The translations under genes and the position numbers were made by a program. DNA of 64,000 bases from Calliopsis andreniformis (lineage: Eukaryota; Arthropoda; Insecta; Hymenoptera; Andrenidae): the NCBI RefSeq assembly GCF_051401765.1, contig NW_027480429.1:14016157-14080156 (forward strand). Direction: 5' to 3'. Shown here piece after piece: positions 12,113 to 26,200 of the stretch (its first letter is position 1; each line of letters opens with the position of its first letter). The notes under the pieces were generated by a model. The model saw only the letters and a list, made by a program, of their open reading frames with translations, was not told where the DNA came from and did not search any database.

Positions 12113-13966
12113 AGCATAAAATACAATATAAATACAACAGCTTTTCCATCGTATAAAACGGATAATTGCAACCAGTATGAAAGTTAACGTCATTTCTACC
12201 TTCCGCGCAACATAGGCTTCACCCTTGGGCGTTGCACCAACAGATTGAATAGTTAGGGCCTTAGAAGTCAACGCCCGAAGCATAAAATACAAAATAAATA
12301 GAACAGTTTTTCCATCGTATAAAACGAATAATTGCAACCAGTGTGAAGCTAATGGTCATTTCTACGTTCCGGGCAACTTAGGCGTCACCCTAGGGCGTTG
12401 CTCCACCACATCTAATAGCAACGGCCTTACAAGTCAGCCCCAGATGAATAAAATACATAAAAGATGCCACAGCTTTTCCATCGTCTAAAACGAATAATTG
12501 CAACCAGTGTGAAAGTTATGGTCATTTCTACGTTCCGGGCAACATAGGCTTCACTCTAGGGCGTTGCGCCACCAGATCGAATAGTTAGGGCCTTAGAAGT
12601 CAACGCCAGAAGCATAAAATACGATATAAATACAACAGCTTTTCCATCGTATAAAACGAATAATTGCAACCAGTGTGGAAGTTATGGTCATTTCTACGTT
12701 CCGGGCAACCTAGGCTTCACTCTAGGGCGTTGTTCCACCAGATGGAATAGTTAGGGCCTAAGAAGTCAACGCCAGAAGCATAAAACACTATATGAATACA
12801 ACAGTTATTCCATCATATAAAACGAATGATAGCAACCAGCATGAAAGTTATTGTCATTTCTACTTTCCGGGCAACCTAGGCTTCACCCTAGGGCGTTGCT
12901 CCTACAGATTGAATAGCTAGGGCCTTAGAAGTCAATGCCCGAAGCTTAAAATACAATAAAGATGCAACTGTCTTTCCATCCTATAACAGGAATAACTGCA
13001 ACCCGTGTGAAAGTGATGGTCATTTGTACGTTCCAGGCAACCTAGGATTCACCCTAGGGCGTTGTTCCACCAGATGGAATAGTTAGGGCCTAAGAAGTCA
13101 ACGCCAGAAGCATAAAACACTATATAAATACAACAGCTTTTCCAACATATAAAACGGATAATTGCAACCAGGATGAAAGTTATGGTCATTTCTACGTTCC
13201 GGGCAACCTAGGCTTCACTCTAGGGCGTTATGCCACCAGATCGAATAGTTAGGGCCTTAGAAGTCAACGCCCGAATCATAAAATACAAAATAAATAAAAC
13301 AGTTTTTCCATCGTATAAAACGAATAATTACAACCAGTATAAAAGTTAACGTCATTTCTACTTTCCGGGCAACATAGGCTTCACCCTTGGGCGTTGCACC
13401 AACAGATTGAATAGTTAGGGCCTTAGAAGTCAACGCCCGAAGCATAAAATACAAAATAAATAGAACAGCTTTTCCATCGTATAAAACGAATAATTGCTAC
13501 CGGTGTGAAAGCTATGGTCATTTCTCCGTTCCGGGCAACCTAGGCTTCACTCTAGGGCGTTGCTTCACCAGATCGAATAGTTAGGGCCTTAGAAGTCAAC
13601 GCCAGAAGCATAAAATACAGAATAAATAAAACAGTTTTTCCATCGTATAAAACGAATAATTGCAACCAGTGTGGAAGTTATGGTCATTTCTACGTTCCGG
13701 GCAACCTAGGCTGCACTCTAAGGCGTTGCTCGACCAGATCGAATAGCTAGGACCCTAGAAGTCAACGCCTGAAGTATAAAATACAATAAAAATGCATCTG
13801 CCTTTCCATCCTATAACAGGAATAACTGCAACCCGTGTGAAAGTGATGGTCATTTCTACGTTCCAGGCAACCTAGGATTCACCCTAGGGCGTTGTTCCAC
13901 CAGATGGAATAGTTAGGGCCTAAGAAGTCAACGCCAGAAGCATAAAACACTATATAAATACAACAG
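12113..13966. repeat. Block repeated at 21,077-22,930 (54 units away)
   Basis: About 1.85 kb match 21,077-22,930 at exactly 8,964 bp, 54 times 166. Shared private features are TACCTTCCGCGCAACATAGG, the CACATCTAATAGCAACGGCC unit with TTACAAGTCAGCCCC, ACACTATATGAATACAAC with GTTATTCC, and GGGCGTTATGCC. Part of it recurs a third time at 16,930-17,560, but there the following three units are missing. Confidence 0.85.
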
Positions 13967-15204
13967 TTTTTCCATCATATAAAACGAATAATTGCAACCA
14001 GGATGAAAGTTATTCTTCATTTCTACTTTCCGGGCAACCTAGGCTTCACCCTAGGGCGTTGCTCCAACAGATTGAGTAGCTAGGGCCTTAGAAGTCAATG
14101 CCCGAAGCATAAAATACAATATAAATACAACAGTTTTTCCATCGTATAAAACGAATAATTGAAACCAGTATGAAAGCTAACGTCATTTCTACTTTCCGGG
14201 CTACCTAGGCTTCACCCTAGAGCGTTGCACCAACAGATTGAATAGTTAGGGCCTTAGAAGCCAACGCCAGAAGCATAAAGTACAATAAAGATGCAAAAGT
14301 TTTTCCATCGTATAACAGGAATAACTGCAAACAGTGTGAAAGTTATGGTCATTTCTACGTTCCGGGCATCCTCGGCTTCACTCTAGGGCGTAGCGGCACC
14401 AGATCGAATAGTTAGGGCCTTAGAAATCAACGCCCGAAGCATAAAATCCAAAATAAATAATACAGTTTTTCCATCGTATAAAACGAATAATTGCAACCAG
14501 TGTAAAAGTTATGGTCATTTCTACTTTCCGGGCAACATAGGCTTCACCCTTGGGCGTTGCACCAACAGATTGAATAGTTAGGCCCTTAGAAGTCACCGCC
14601 AGAAGCATAAAATACGATATAAATAGAACAGCTTTTCCATCGTATAAAACGAATAATTGCAACCAGTGTGAAGGTAATGGTCATTTCTACGTTCCAGGCA
14701 ACTTAGGCGTCACCCTAGGGCGTTGCTCCACCACATCTAATAGCAACGGCCTTAGAAGTCAGCCCCAGATGAATAAAATACATAAAAGATGCCACAGCTT
14801 TTCCATCGTATAAAACGAATTATTGCAACCAGTGTGAAAGTTATGGTCATTTCTACGTTCCGGGCAACATAGGCTTCACTCTAGGGCGTGGCGCCACCAG
14901 ATCGAATAGTTAGGGCCTTAGAAGTCAACGCCAGAAGCATAAAATACGATATAAATACAACAGCTTTTCCATCGTATAAAACGAATAATTGCAACCAGTG
15001 TGAAAGTTATGGTCATTTCTACGTTACGCGCAACCTAGGCTTCACCCGAGGGCGTTGATCCACCAGATGGAATAGTTAGGGCCTAAGAGTTCAACGCCAG
15101 AATCATAAAATACGATATAAATACAACAGCTTTTCCATCGTATAAAACGAATAATTGCAACCAGTGTGGAAGTTATGGTCATTTCTACGTTCCGGACAAC
15201 CTAG
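13967..15204. repeat. Zone 2-type cassette inside zone 1
   Basis: These units follow the order and private bases of zone 2 rather than of their neighbours: GTTATTCTTCATTTC (also near 37,240), CTCGGCTTC with GTAGCGGCACC (also near 37,605), the GAAGGTAATGG unit with TTCCAGGCAACTTAGG (26,619, 29,606), GGGCGTGGCGCC (14,886; also 26,831) and GTTACGCGCAACC with GTTGATCC (also near 28,134). Zone 1 order resumes at about 15,205. Confidence 0.75.
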
Positions 15205-16868
15205 GCTTCACTCTAGGGCGTTGCACCAACAGATTGAATAGTTAGGGCCTTAGAAGTCAACGCCCGAAGCATAAAATACAAAATAAATAGAACAGGTTTT
15301 CCATCGTATAAAACGAATAATTGCTACCGGTGTGAAAGTTATGGTCATTTCTCCGTTGCGGGCAACCCAGGCTTTACTCTAGGGCGTTGCTCCACCAGAT
15401 CGAATAGTTAGGGCCTTAGAAGTCAACGCCAGAAGCATAAAATACAGAATAAATAAAACAGTTTTTCCATCGTACAAAACGAATAATTGCTACCAGTGTG
15501 AACGTTATGGTCATTTCTACGTTCCGCGCCACCTAGGCTTCACTCTAGGGCGTTGCTCCACCAGATCGAATGGCTAGGTGCTTAGAAGTCAACGCCAGAA
15601 GCATAAAATACGATATAAATACAACAGCTTTTCCATCGTATAAAACGAATAATTGCAACCAGAGTGGAAGTTATGGTCATTTCTACGTTCCCGGCAACCT
15701 AGGCTTCACTCTAGGGCGTTGCTCGACCCCGATCGAATAGCTAGGGCCTTAGAAGTCAACGCCTGAAGTATAAAATACAATAAAAATGCAACAGTCTTTC
15801 CATCCTATAACAGGAATAACTGCAACCCGTGTGAAAGTGATGGTCATTTCTACGTTCCAGGCAACCTAGGATTCACCCTAGGGCGTAGTTCCTCCAGATA
15901 GAATAGTTAGGCCCTAAGAAGTCAACGCCAGAAGCTTAAAACGCTATATAAATACAACAGCTTTTCCAACATATAAAACGGATAATTGCAACCAGGATGA
16001 AAGTAATGGTCATTTCTACTTTCCGGGCAACCTAGGTTTCACCCTGGGGCGTTGCTCCAACAGATTGAATAGTTAGGGCCATAGAAGTCAATGCCCGAAG
16101 CATAAAATACAATATAAATACAACAGTTTTTCCATCGTATAAAACGAATAATTGCAACCAGTATGAAAGTTATCGTCATTCCTACTTTCCGGGCAACCTA
16201 GGCTTCACCCTAGGGCGTTGCACCAACAGATCGAATAGCTAGGGCCTTAGAAGTCAACGCCCGAAGCATAAAATACAAAATAAATAGAACAGTTTTTCCA
16301 TCGTATGAAACGAATAATTGCTACCAGTGTGAAAGTTATGGTCATTGCTACGTTCCGCGCAACCGAGGCTTCACCCAAGGGCGTTTTTCCACCAGATGGA
16401 ATAGTTAGGGCCTAAGAAGTCAACGCCAGAAGCATAAAACACTATATAAATACAACAGCTTTTCCGCCATATAAAACGAATAATCGCAACCAGGATGAAT
16501 GTTAATGTCATTTCTACTTTCCTGGCAACCTAGGCTTCACCCTAGGGCGTTGCTACAACAGATTGAATAGCTAGGGCCTTAGAAGTCAATGCCCGAAGCA
16601 TAAAATACAATATAAATACAGAAGTTTTTCCATCGTATAAAACGAATAATTGAAACCAGTATGAAAGTTAACGTCATTTCTACTTTCCGGGCTACCTAGG
16701 CTTGACCATAGGGCATTGCACCAACAGATTGAATAGTTAGGGCCTTAGAAGTCAACGCCAGAAGCACAAAGTACAATAAAGATGCAAAAGTTTTTCCATC
16801 GTATAACAGGAATAACTGCAAACAGTGTGAAAGTCATGGTCATTTCTACGTTCCGGGCTACCTAGGCT
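15205..16868. repeat. Zone 1 block with three extra units
   Basis: To 16,149 this copies 10,389-11,333. It then carries three additional units (498 bp; about 16,200-16,680) that resemble 7,290-7,700 (GGTCATTGCTACG, CAACCGAGG, GAATGTTAATGTC), before rejoining 11,341 onward at GGCTACCTAGGCTTGACC. The offset to the earlier copy rises from 4,816 to 5,314 bp, exactly three units. Confidence 0.75.
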
Positions 16869-17596
16869 TCACTCTAGGGCGTTGCACCAACAGATCGAAT
16901 AGTTAGGGCCATAGCAGTCAACGCCCGAAGCATAAAATACAATATAAATACAACAGCTTTTCCATCGTATAAAACGGATAATTGCAACCAGTATGAAAGT
17001 TAACGTCATTTCTACCTTCCGCGCAACATAGGCTTCACCCTTGGGCGTTGCACCAACAGATTGAATAGTTAGGGCCTTAGAAGTCAACGCCCGAAGCATA
17101 AAATACAAAATAAATAGAACAGTTTTTCCATCGTATAAAACGAATAATTGCAACCAGTGTGAAGCTAATGGTCATTTCTACGTTCCGGGCAACTTAGGCG
17201 TCACCCTAGGGCGTTGCTCCACCACATCTAATAGCAACGGCCTTACAAGTCAGCCCCAGATGAATAAAATACATAAAAGATGCCACAGCTTTTCCATCGT
17301 CTAAAACGAATAATTGCAACCAGTGTGAAAGTTATGGTCATTTCTACGTTCCGGGCAACATAGGCTTCACTCTAGGGCGTTGCGCCACCAGATCGAATAG
17401 TTAGGGCCTTAGAAGTCAACGCCAGAAGCATAAAATACGATATAAATACAACAGCTTTTCCATCGTATAAAACGAATAATTGCAACCAGTGTGGAAGTTA
17501 TGGTCATTTCTACGTTCCGGGCAACCTAGGCTTCACTCTAGGGCGTTGCTCCACCGGATCGAATGGTTAGGGCCTTAGAACTCAACGCCAGTAGCA

Positions 17597-20261
17597 TAAA
17601 ATACAAAATAAATAAAACAGTTTTTCCATCGTATAAAACGAATAATTACAACCAGTATAAAAGTTAACGTCATTTCTACTTTCCGGGCAACATAGGCTTC
17701 ACCCTTGGGCGTTGCACCAACAGATTGAATAGTTAGGGCCTTAGAAGTCAACGCCCGAAGCATAAAATACAAAATAAATAGAACAGTTTTTCCATCGTAT
17801 AAAACGAATAATTGCTACCGGTGTGAAAGCTATGGTCATTTCTCCGTTCCGGGCAACCTAGGCTTCACTCTAGGGCGTTGCTTCACCAGATCGAATAGTT
17901 AGGGCCTTAGAAGTCAACGCCAGAAGCATAAAATACAGAATAAATAAAACAGTTTTTCCATCGTATAAAACGAATAATTGCAACCAGTGTGGAAGTTATG
18001 GTCATTTCTACGTTCCGGGCAACCTAGGCTGCACTCTAAGGCGTTGCTCGACCAGATCGAATAGCTAGGACCCTAGAAGTCAACGCCTGAAGTATAAAAT
18101 ACAATAAAAATGCAACTGCCTTTCCATCCTATAACAGGAATAACTGCAACCCGTGTGAAAGTGATGGTCATTTCTACGTTCCAGGCAACCTGGGATTCAC
18201 CCTAGGGCGTTGTTCCACCAGATGGAATAGTTAGGGCCTAAGAAGTCAACGCCAGAAGCATAAAACACTATATAAATACAACAGCTTTTCCAACATATAA
18301 AACGGATAATTGCAACCAGGATGAAAGTTATGGTCATTTCTACTTTCCGGGCAACCTAGGTTTCACACTGGGGCGTTGCTCCAACAGATTGAATAGTTAG
18401 GGCCTTAGAAGCCAATGCCCGAAGCATAAAATACAATATAAATACAACAGTTTTTCCATCGTATAAAACGAATAATTGCAACCAGTATGAAGGTTAACGT
18501 CATTTCTACTTTCCGGGCAACCTAGGCTTCACCCTAGGGCGTTGCACCATCAGATTGAATAGTTAGGGCCTTAGAAGTCAACGCCCGAAGCATAAAATAC
18601 AAGATAAACAGAACAGTTTTTCCATCGTATAAAACGAATAATTGCTACCGGTGTGAAAGTTATGGTGATTTCTCCGTTCCGGGCAGCCTAGGCTTCACTC
18701 TAGGGCATTGCTCCACCAGATCGAATAGTTCGGGCCTTAGAAGTCAACGCCAGAAGCATAAAATACGATATAAATACAACAGTTTTTCCATCGTATAAAA
18801 GGAATGATAGTAACCAGTGTGAAAGTTATGGTCATTTCTACGTTCCGGGCAACATAGGCTTCACCTTGGGCGTTGCACCAACAGATTTAATAGTTAGGGC
18901 CTTAGAAGTCAACGCCCGAAGCATGAAATACAAAATAAATAGAACAGCTTTTCCATCGTATAAATCGGATAATTGCAACCAGTATGAAAGTTAACGTCAT
19001 TTCTACTTTCCGGGCAACATAGGCTTCACCCTTGGGCGTTGCACCAACAGATTGAATAGTTAGGGCCTTAGCAATCAACGCCCGAAGCATAAAATACAAA
19101 ATAAATAGAACAGTTTTTCCTTCGTATAAAAAGAATAATTGCTACCGGTGTGAAAGTTATGGTCATTTCTCCGTTCCGGGCAACCTAGGCTTCACTCTAG
19201 GGCGTTGCTCCACCGGATCGAATGGTTAGGGCCTTAGAAGTCAACGCCAGTAGCATAAAATACAAAATAAATAAAACAGTTTTTCCATCGTATAAAACGA
19301 ATAATTGCTACCAGTGTGAAAGCTATGGTCATTTCTACGTTACGCGCATCCTAGGCTTCACCCGAGGGCGTTGCTCCACCAGATCGAATAGTTAGGGCCT
19401 TAGAAGTCAACGCCCGAAGCATAAAATGCAAAATAAATAAAACAGGTTTTCCATCGTATAAAACGAATAATTGCAACCAGTATGAAAGTTAACGTCATTT
19501 CTACTTTCGGGGCAACATAGGCTTCACCCTTGGGCGTTGCACCAACAGATTGAATAGTTAGGCCCTTAGAAGTCAACGCCAGAAGCATAAAATACGATAT
19601 AAATAGAATAGCTTTTCCATCCTATAAAACGAATAATTGCAACCAGTGTGGAAGTTATGGTCATGTCTACGTTCCGGGCAACCTAGGCTTCACTCTAGGG
19701 CGTTGCTCGACGAGATCGAATAGCTAGGGCCTTAGAAGTCAACGCCTGAAGTATAAAATACAATAAAAATACAACAGCCTTTCCATCCTATAACAGGAAT
19801 AATTGCAACCCGTGTGAAAGGGATGGTCATTTCTACGTTCCAGGCAACCTAGGCTTCACCCTAGGGCGTTGTTCCACCAGATGGAATAGTTAGGGCCTAA
19901 GAATTCAACGCCAGAAGCATAAAACACTATATAAATACAAGAGTTTTTCCATCATATAAAGCGAATAATTGCAACCAGGATGAAATTTATGGTCATTTCT
20001 ACTTTCCGGGCAACCTAGGCTTCACTCTAGGGCGTTGCCCCACCAGATCGAATAGTTAGGGCCTTAGAAGTCAATGCCCAAAGCATAAAACACAAAATAA
20101 ATACAACAGTTTTTCCATCGTATAAAACGAATAATTGCAACCAGTATGAAGGTTAACGTCATTTCTACTTTCCGGGCAACCTAGGCTTCACCCTAGGGCG
20201 TTGCACCAACAGATTGAATAGTTAGGGCCTTAGAAGTCAACGCCCGAAGCATAAAATACAA
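17597..20261. repeat. 2.67 kb block repeated at 22,243-24,907
   Basis: This block matches 22,243-24,907 at an offset of 4,646 bp (28 units). Just upstream (16,930-17,560) the offset is 4,148 bp, so the copy here lacks three units (498 bp) that are present near 21,710-22,200 and 12,746-13,240. The join at about 17,545-17,600 reads CCACCGGATCGAATGG followed by GCCAGTAGCATAAAATAC, a combination seen otherwise near 781-815. Confidence 0.85.
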
Positions 20262-21036
20262 GATAAACAGAACAGTTTTTCCATCGTATAAAACGAATAA
20301 TTGCTACCGGTGTGAAAGTTATGGTGATTTCTCCGTTCCGGGCAGCCTAGGCTTCACTCTAGGGCATTGCTCCACCAGATCGAATAGTTCGGGCCTTAGA
20401 AGTCAACGCCAGAAGCATAAAATACGATATAAATACAACAGTTTTTCCATCGTATAAAAGGAATGATAGTAACCAGTGTGAAAGTTATGGTCATTTCTAC
20501 GTTCCGGGCAACATAGGCTTCACCTTGGGCGTTGCACCAACAGATTTAATAGTTAGGGCCTTAGAAGTCAACGCCCGAAGCATGAAATACAAAATAAATA
20601 GAACAGCTTTTCCATCGTATAAATCGGATAATTGCAACCAGTATGAAAGTTAACGTCATTTCTACTTTCCGGGCAACATAGGCTTCACCCTTGGGCGTTG
20701 CACCAACAGATTGAATAGTTAGGGCCTTAGCAATCAACGCCCGAAGCATAAAATACAAAATAAATAGAACAGTTTTTCCTTCGTATAAAAAGAATAATTG
20801 CTACCGGTGTGAAGGTTATGGTCATTTCTCCGTTCCGGGCAACCTAGGCTTCACTCTAGGGCGTTGCTCCACCGGATCGAATGGTTAGGGCCTTAGAAGT
20901 CAACGCCAGTAGCATAAAATACAAAATAAATAAAACAGTTTTTCCATCGTATAAAACGAATAATTGCTACCAGTGTGAAAGTTATGGTCATTTCTACGTT
21001 ACGCGCATCCTAGGCTTCACCCGAGGGCGTTGCTCC
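18445..21036. repeat. 10-unit tandem duplication (1,659 bp period)
   Basis: A 10-unit block (18,445-20,103) is followed by a partial second copy (20,104-21,036). The two share GTATGAAGGTTAACG, ATACAAGATAAACAG, the TATAAAAGGAATGATAGTAA unit, CACCTTGGGCG with AGATTTAATAG, CATGAAATAC and CGTATAAATCGGATAA. The second copy breaks off at about 21,036 where GTTGCTCCAACAGATCG replaces GTTGCTCCACCAGATCG. Confidence 0.85.
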
Positions 21037-23220
21037 AACAGATCGAATAGTTAGGGCCATAGCAGTCAACGCCCGAAGCATAAAATACAATATAAATACA
21101 ACAGCTTTTCCATCGTATAAAACGGATAATTGCAACCAGTATGAAAGTTAACGTCATTTCTACCTTCCGCGCAACATAGGCTTCACCCTTGGGCGTTGCA
21201 CCAACAGATTGAATTGTTAGGGCCTTAGAAGTCAACGCCCGAAGCATAAAATACAAAATAAATAGAACAGTTTTTCCATCGTATAAAACGAATAATTGCA
21301 ACCAGTGTGAAGCTAATGGTCATTTCTACGTTCCGGGCAACTTAGGCGTCACCCTAGGGCGTTGCTCCACCACATCTAATAGCAACGGCCTTACAAGTCA
21401 GCCCCAGATGAATAAAATACATAAAAGATGCCACAGCTTTTCCATCGTCTAAAACGAATAATTGCAACCAGTGTGAAAGTTATGGTCATTTCTACGTTCC
21501 GGGCAACATAGGCTTCACTCTAGGGCGTTGCGCCCCCAGATCGAATAGTTAGGGCCTTAGAAGTCAACGCCAGAAGCATAAAATACGATATAAATACAAC
21601 AGCTTTTCCATCGTATAAAACGAATAATTGCAACCAGTGTGGAAGTTATGGTCATTTCTACGTTCCGGGCAACCTAGGCTTCACTCTAGGGCGTTGTTCC
21701 ACCAGATGGAATAGTTAGGGCCTAAGAAGTCAACGCCAGAAGCATAAAACACTATATGAATACAACAGTTATTCCATCATATAAAACGAATGATAGCAAC
21801 CAGGATGAAAGCTATTGTCATTTCTACTTTCCGGGCAACCTAGGCTTCACCCTAGGGCGTTGCTCCAACAGATTGAATAGCTAGGGCCTTAGAAGTCAAT
21901 GCCCGAAGCTTAAAATACAATAAAGATGCAACTGTCTTTCCATCCTATAACAGGAATAACTGCAACCCGTGTGAAAGTGATGGTCATTTCTACGTTCCAG
22001 GCAACCTAGGATTCACCCTAGGGCGTTGTTCCACCAGATGGAATAGTTAGGGCCTAAGAAGTCAACGCCAGAAGCATAAAGCACTATATAAATACAACAG
22101 CTTTTCCAATATATAAAACGGATAATTGCAACCAGGATGAAAGTTATGGTCATTTCTACGTTCCGGGCAACCTAGGCTTCACTCTAGGGCGTTATGCCAC
22201 CAGATCGAATAGATAGGGCCTTAGAAGTCAACGCCCGAATCATAAAATACAAAATAAATAAAACAGTTTTTCCATCGTATAAAACGAATAATTACAACCA
22301 GTATAAAAGTTAACGTCATTTCTACTTTCCGGGCAACATAGGCTTCACCCTTGGGCGTTGCACCAACAGATTGAATAGTTAGGGCCTTAGAAGTCAACGC
22401 CCGAAGCATAAAATACAAAATAAATAGAACAGTTTTTCCATCGTATAAAACGAATAATTGCTACCGGTGTGAAAGCTATGGTCATTTCTCCGTTCCGGGC
22501 AACCTAGGCTTCACTCTAGGGCGTTGCTTCACCAGATCGAATAGTTAGGGCCTTAGAAGTCAACGCCAGAAGCATAAAATACAGAATAAATAAAACAGTT
22601 TTTCCATCGTATAAAACGAATAATCGCAACCAGTGTGGAAGTTATGGTCATTTCTACGTTCCGGGCAACCTAGGCTGCACTCTAAGGCGTTGCTCGACCA
22701 GATCGAATAGCTAGGACCCTAGAAGTCAACGCCTGAAGTATAAAATACAATAAAAATGCAACTGCCTTTCCATCCTATAACAGGAATAACTGCAACCCGT
22801 GTGAAAGTGATGGTCATTTCTACGTTCCAGGCAACCTGGGATTCACCCTAGGGCGTTGTTCCACCAGATGGAATAGTTAGGGCCTAAGATGTCAACGCCA
22901 GAAGCATAAAACACTATATAAATACAACAGCTTTTCCAACATATAAAACGGATAATTGCAACCAGGATGAAAGTTATGGTCATTTCTACTTTCCGGGCAA
23001 CCTAGGTTTCACACTGGGGCGTTGCTCCAACAGATTGAATAGTTAGGGCCTTAGAAGCCAATGCCCGAAGCATAAAATACAATATAAATACAACAGTTTT
23101 TCCATCGTATAAAACGAATAATTGCAACCAGTATGAAGGTTAACGTCATTTCTACTTTCCGGGCAACCTAGGCTTCACCCTAGGGCGTTGCACCAACAGA
23201 TTGAATAGTTAGGGCCTTAG

Positions 23221-26200
23221 AAGTCAACGCCCGAAGCATAAAATACAAGATAAACAGAACAGTTTTTCCATCGTATAAAACGAATAATTGCTACCGGTGT
23301 GAAAGTTATGGTGATTTCTCCGTTCCGGGCAGCCTAGGCTTCACTCTAGGGCATTGCTCCACCAGATCGAATAGTTCGGGCCTTAGAAGTCAACGCCAGA
23401 AGCATAAAATACGATATAAATACAACAGTTTTTCCATCGTATAAAAGGAATGATAGTAACCAGTGTGAAAGTTATGGTCATTTCTACGTTCCGGGCAACA
23501 TAGGCTTCACCTTGGGCGTTGCACCAACAGATTTAATAGTTAGGGCCTTAGAAGTCAACGCCCGAAGCATGAAATACAAAATAAATAGAACAGCTTTTCC
23601 ATCGTATAAATCGGATAATTGCAACCAGTATGAAAGTTAACGTCATTTCTACTTTCCGGGCAACATAGGCTTCACCCTTGGGCGTTGCACCAACAGATTG
23701 AATAGTTAGGGCCTTAGCAATCAACGCCCGAAGCATAAAATACAAAATAAATAGAACAGTTTTTCCTTCGTATAAAAAGAATAATTGCTACCGGTGTGAA
23801 AGTTATGGTCATTTCTCCGTTCCGGGCAACCTAGGCTTCACTCTAGGGCGTTGCTCCACCGGATCGAATGGTTAGGGCCTTAGAAGTCAACGCCAGTAGC
23901 ATAAAATACAAAATAAATAAAACAGTTTTTCCATCGTATAAAACGAATAATTGCTACCAGTGTGAAAGTTATGGTCATTTCTACGTTACGCGCATCCTAG
24001 GCTTCACCCGAGGGCGTTGCTCCACCAGATCGAATAGTTAGGGCCTTAGAAGTCAACGCCCGAAGCATAAAATGCAAAATAAATAAAACAGGTTTTCCAT
24101 CGTATAAAACGAATAATTGCAACCAGTATGAAAGTTAACGTCATTTCTACTTTCGGGGCAACATAGGCTTCACCCTTGGGCGTTGCACCAACAGATTGAA
24201 TAGTTAGGCCCTTAGAAGTCAACGCCAGAAGCATAAAATACGATATAAATAGAATAGCTTTTCCATCCTATAAAACGAATAATTGCAACCAGTGTGGAAG
24301 TTATGGTCACGTCTACGTTCCGGGCAACCTAGGCTTCACTCTAGGGCGTTGCTCGACGAGATCGAATAGCTAGGGCCTTAGAAGTCAACGCCTGAAGTAT
24401 AAAATACAATAAAAATACAACAGCCTTTCCATCCTATAACAGGAATAATTGCAACCCGTGTGAAAGGGATGGTCATTTCTACGTTCCAGGCAACCTAGGC
24501 TTCACCCTAGGGCGTTGTTCCACCAGATGGAATAGTTAGGGCCTAAGAATTCAACGCCAGAAGCATAAAACACTATATAAATACAACAGTTTTTCCATCA
24601 CATAAAGCGAATAATTGCAACCAGGATGAAATTTATGGTCATTTCTACTTTCCGGGCAACCTAGGCTTCACTCTAGGGCGTTGCCCCACCAGATCGAATA
24701 GTTAGGGCCTTAGAAGTCAATGCCCAAAGCATAAAACACAAAATAAATACAACAGTTTTTCCATCGTATAAAACGAATAATTGCAACCAGTATGAAGGTT
24801 AACGTCATTTCTACTTTCCGGGCAACCTAGGCTTCACCCTAGGGCGTTGCACCAACAGATTGAATAGTTAGGGCCTTAGAAGTCAACGCCCGAAGCATAA
24901 AATACAAAATAAATAAAACCGTTTTTCCATCGTATAAAACGAATAATTGCAACCAGTATGATAGTTAACGTCATTTCTACCTTCCGGGCAACATAGGCTT
25001 CACCTTGGGCGTTGCACCAACAGATTTAATAATTAGGGCCTTAGAAGTCAACGCCCGAAGCATAAAATACAAGATAAACAGAACAGTTTTTCCATCGTAT
25101 AAAACGAATAATTGCTACCGGTGTGAAAGTTATGGTGATTTCTCCGTTCCGGGCAGCCTAGGCTTCACTCTAGGGCATTGCTCCACCAGATCGAATAGTT
25201 CGGGCCTTAGAAGTCAACGCCAGAAGCATAAAATACGATATAAATACAACAGTTTTTCCATCGTATAAAAGGAATGATAGTAACCAGTGTGAAAGTTATG
25301 GTCATTTCTACGTTCCGGGCAACATAGGCTTCACCTTGGGCGTTGCACCAACAGATTTAATAGTTAGGGCCTTAGAAGTCAACGCCCGAAGCATGAAATA
25401 CAAAATAAATAGAACAGCTTTTCCATCGTATAAATCGGATAATTGCAACCAGTATGAAAGTTAACGTCATTTCTACTTTCCGGGCAACATAGGCTTCACC
25501 CTTGGGCGTTGCACCAACAGATTGAATAGTTAGGGCCTTAGCAATCAACGCCCGAAGCATAAAATACAAAATAAATAGAACAGTTTTTCCTTCGTATAAA
25601 AAGAATAATTGCTACCGGTGTGAAAGTTATGGTCATTTCTCCGTTCCGGGCAACCTAGGCTTCACTCTAGGGCGTTGCTCCACCGGATCGAATGGTTAGG
25701 GCCTTAGAAGTCAACGCCAGTAGCATAAAATACAAAATAAATAAAACAGTTTTTCCATCGTATAAAACGAATAATTGCTACCAGTGTGAAAGTTATGGTC
25801 ATTTCTACGTTACGCGCATCCTAGGCTTCACCCGAGGGCGTTGCTCCACCAGATCGAATAGTTAGGGCCTTAGAAGTCAACGCCCGAAGCATAAAATGCA
25901 AAATAAATAAAACAGGTTTTCCATCGTATAAAACGAATAATTGCAACCAGTATGAAAGTTAACGTCATTTCTACTTTCGGGGCAACATAGGCTTCACCCT
26001 TGGGCGTTGCACCAACAGATTGAATAGTTAGGCCCTTAGAAGTCAACGCCAGAAGCATAAAATACGATATAAATAGAATAGCTTTTCCATCCTATAAAAC
26101 GAATAATTGCAACCAGTGTGGAAGTTATGGTCATGTCTACGTTCCGGGCAACCTAGGCTTCACTCTAGGGCGTTGCTCGACGAGATCGAATAGCTAGGGC

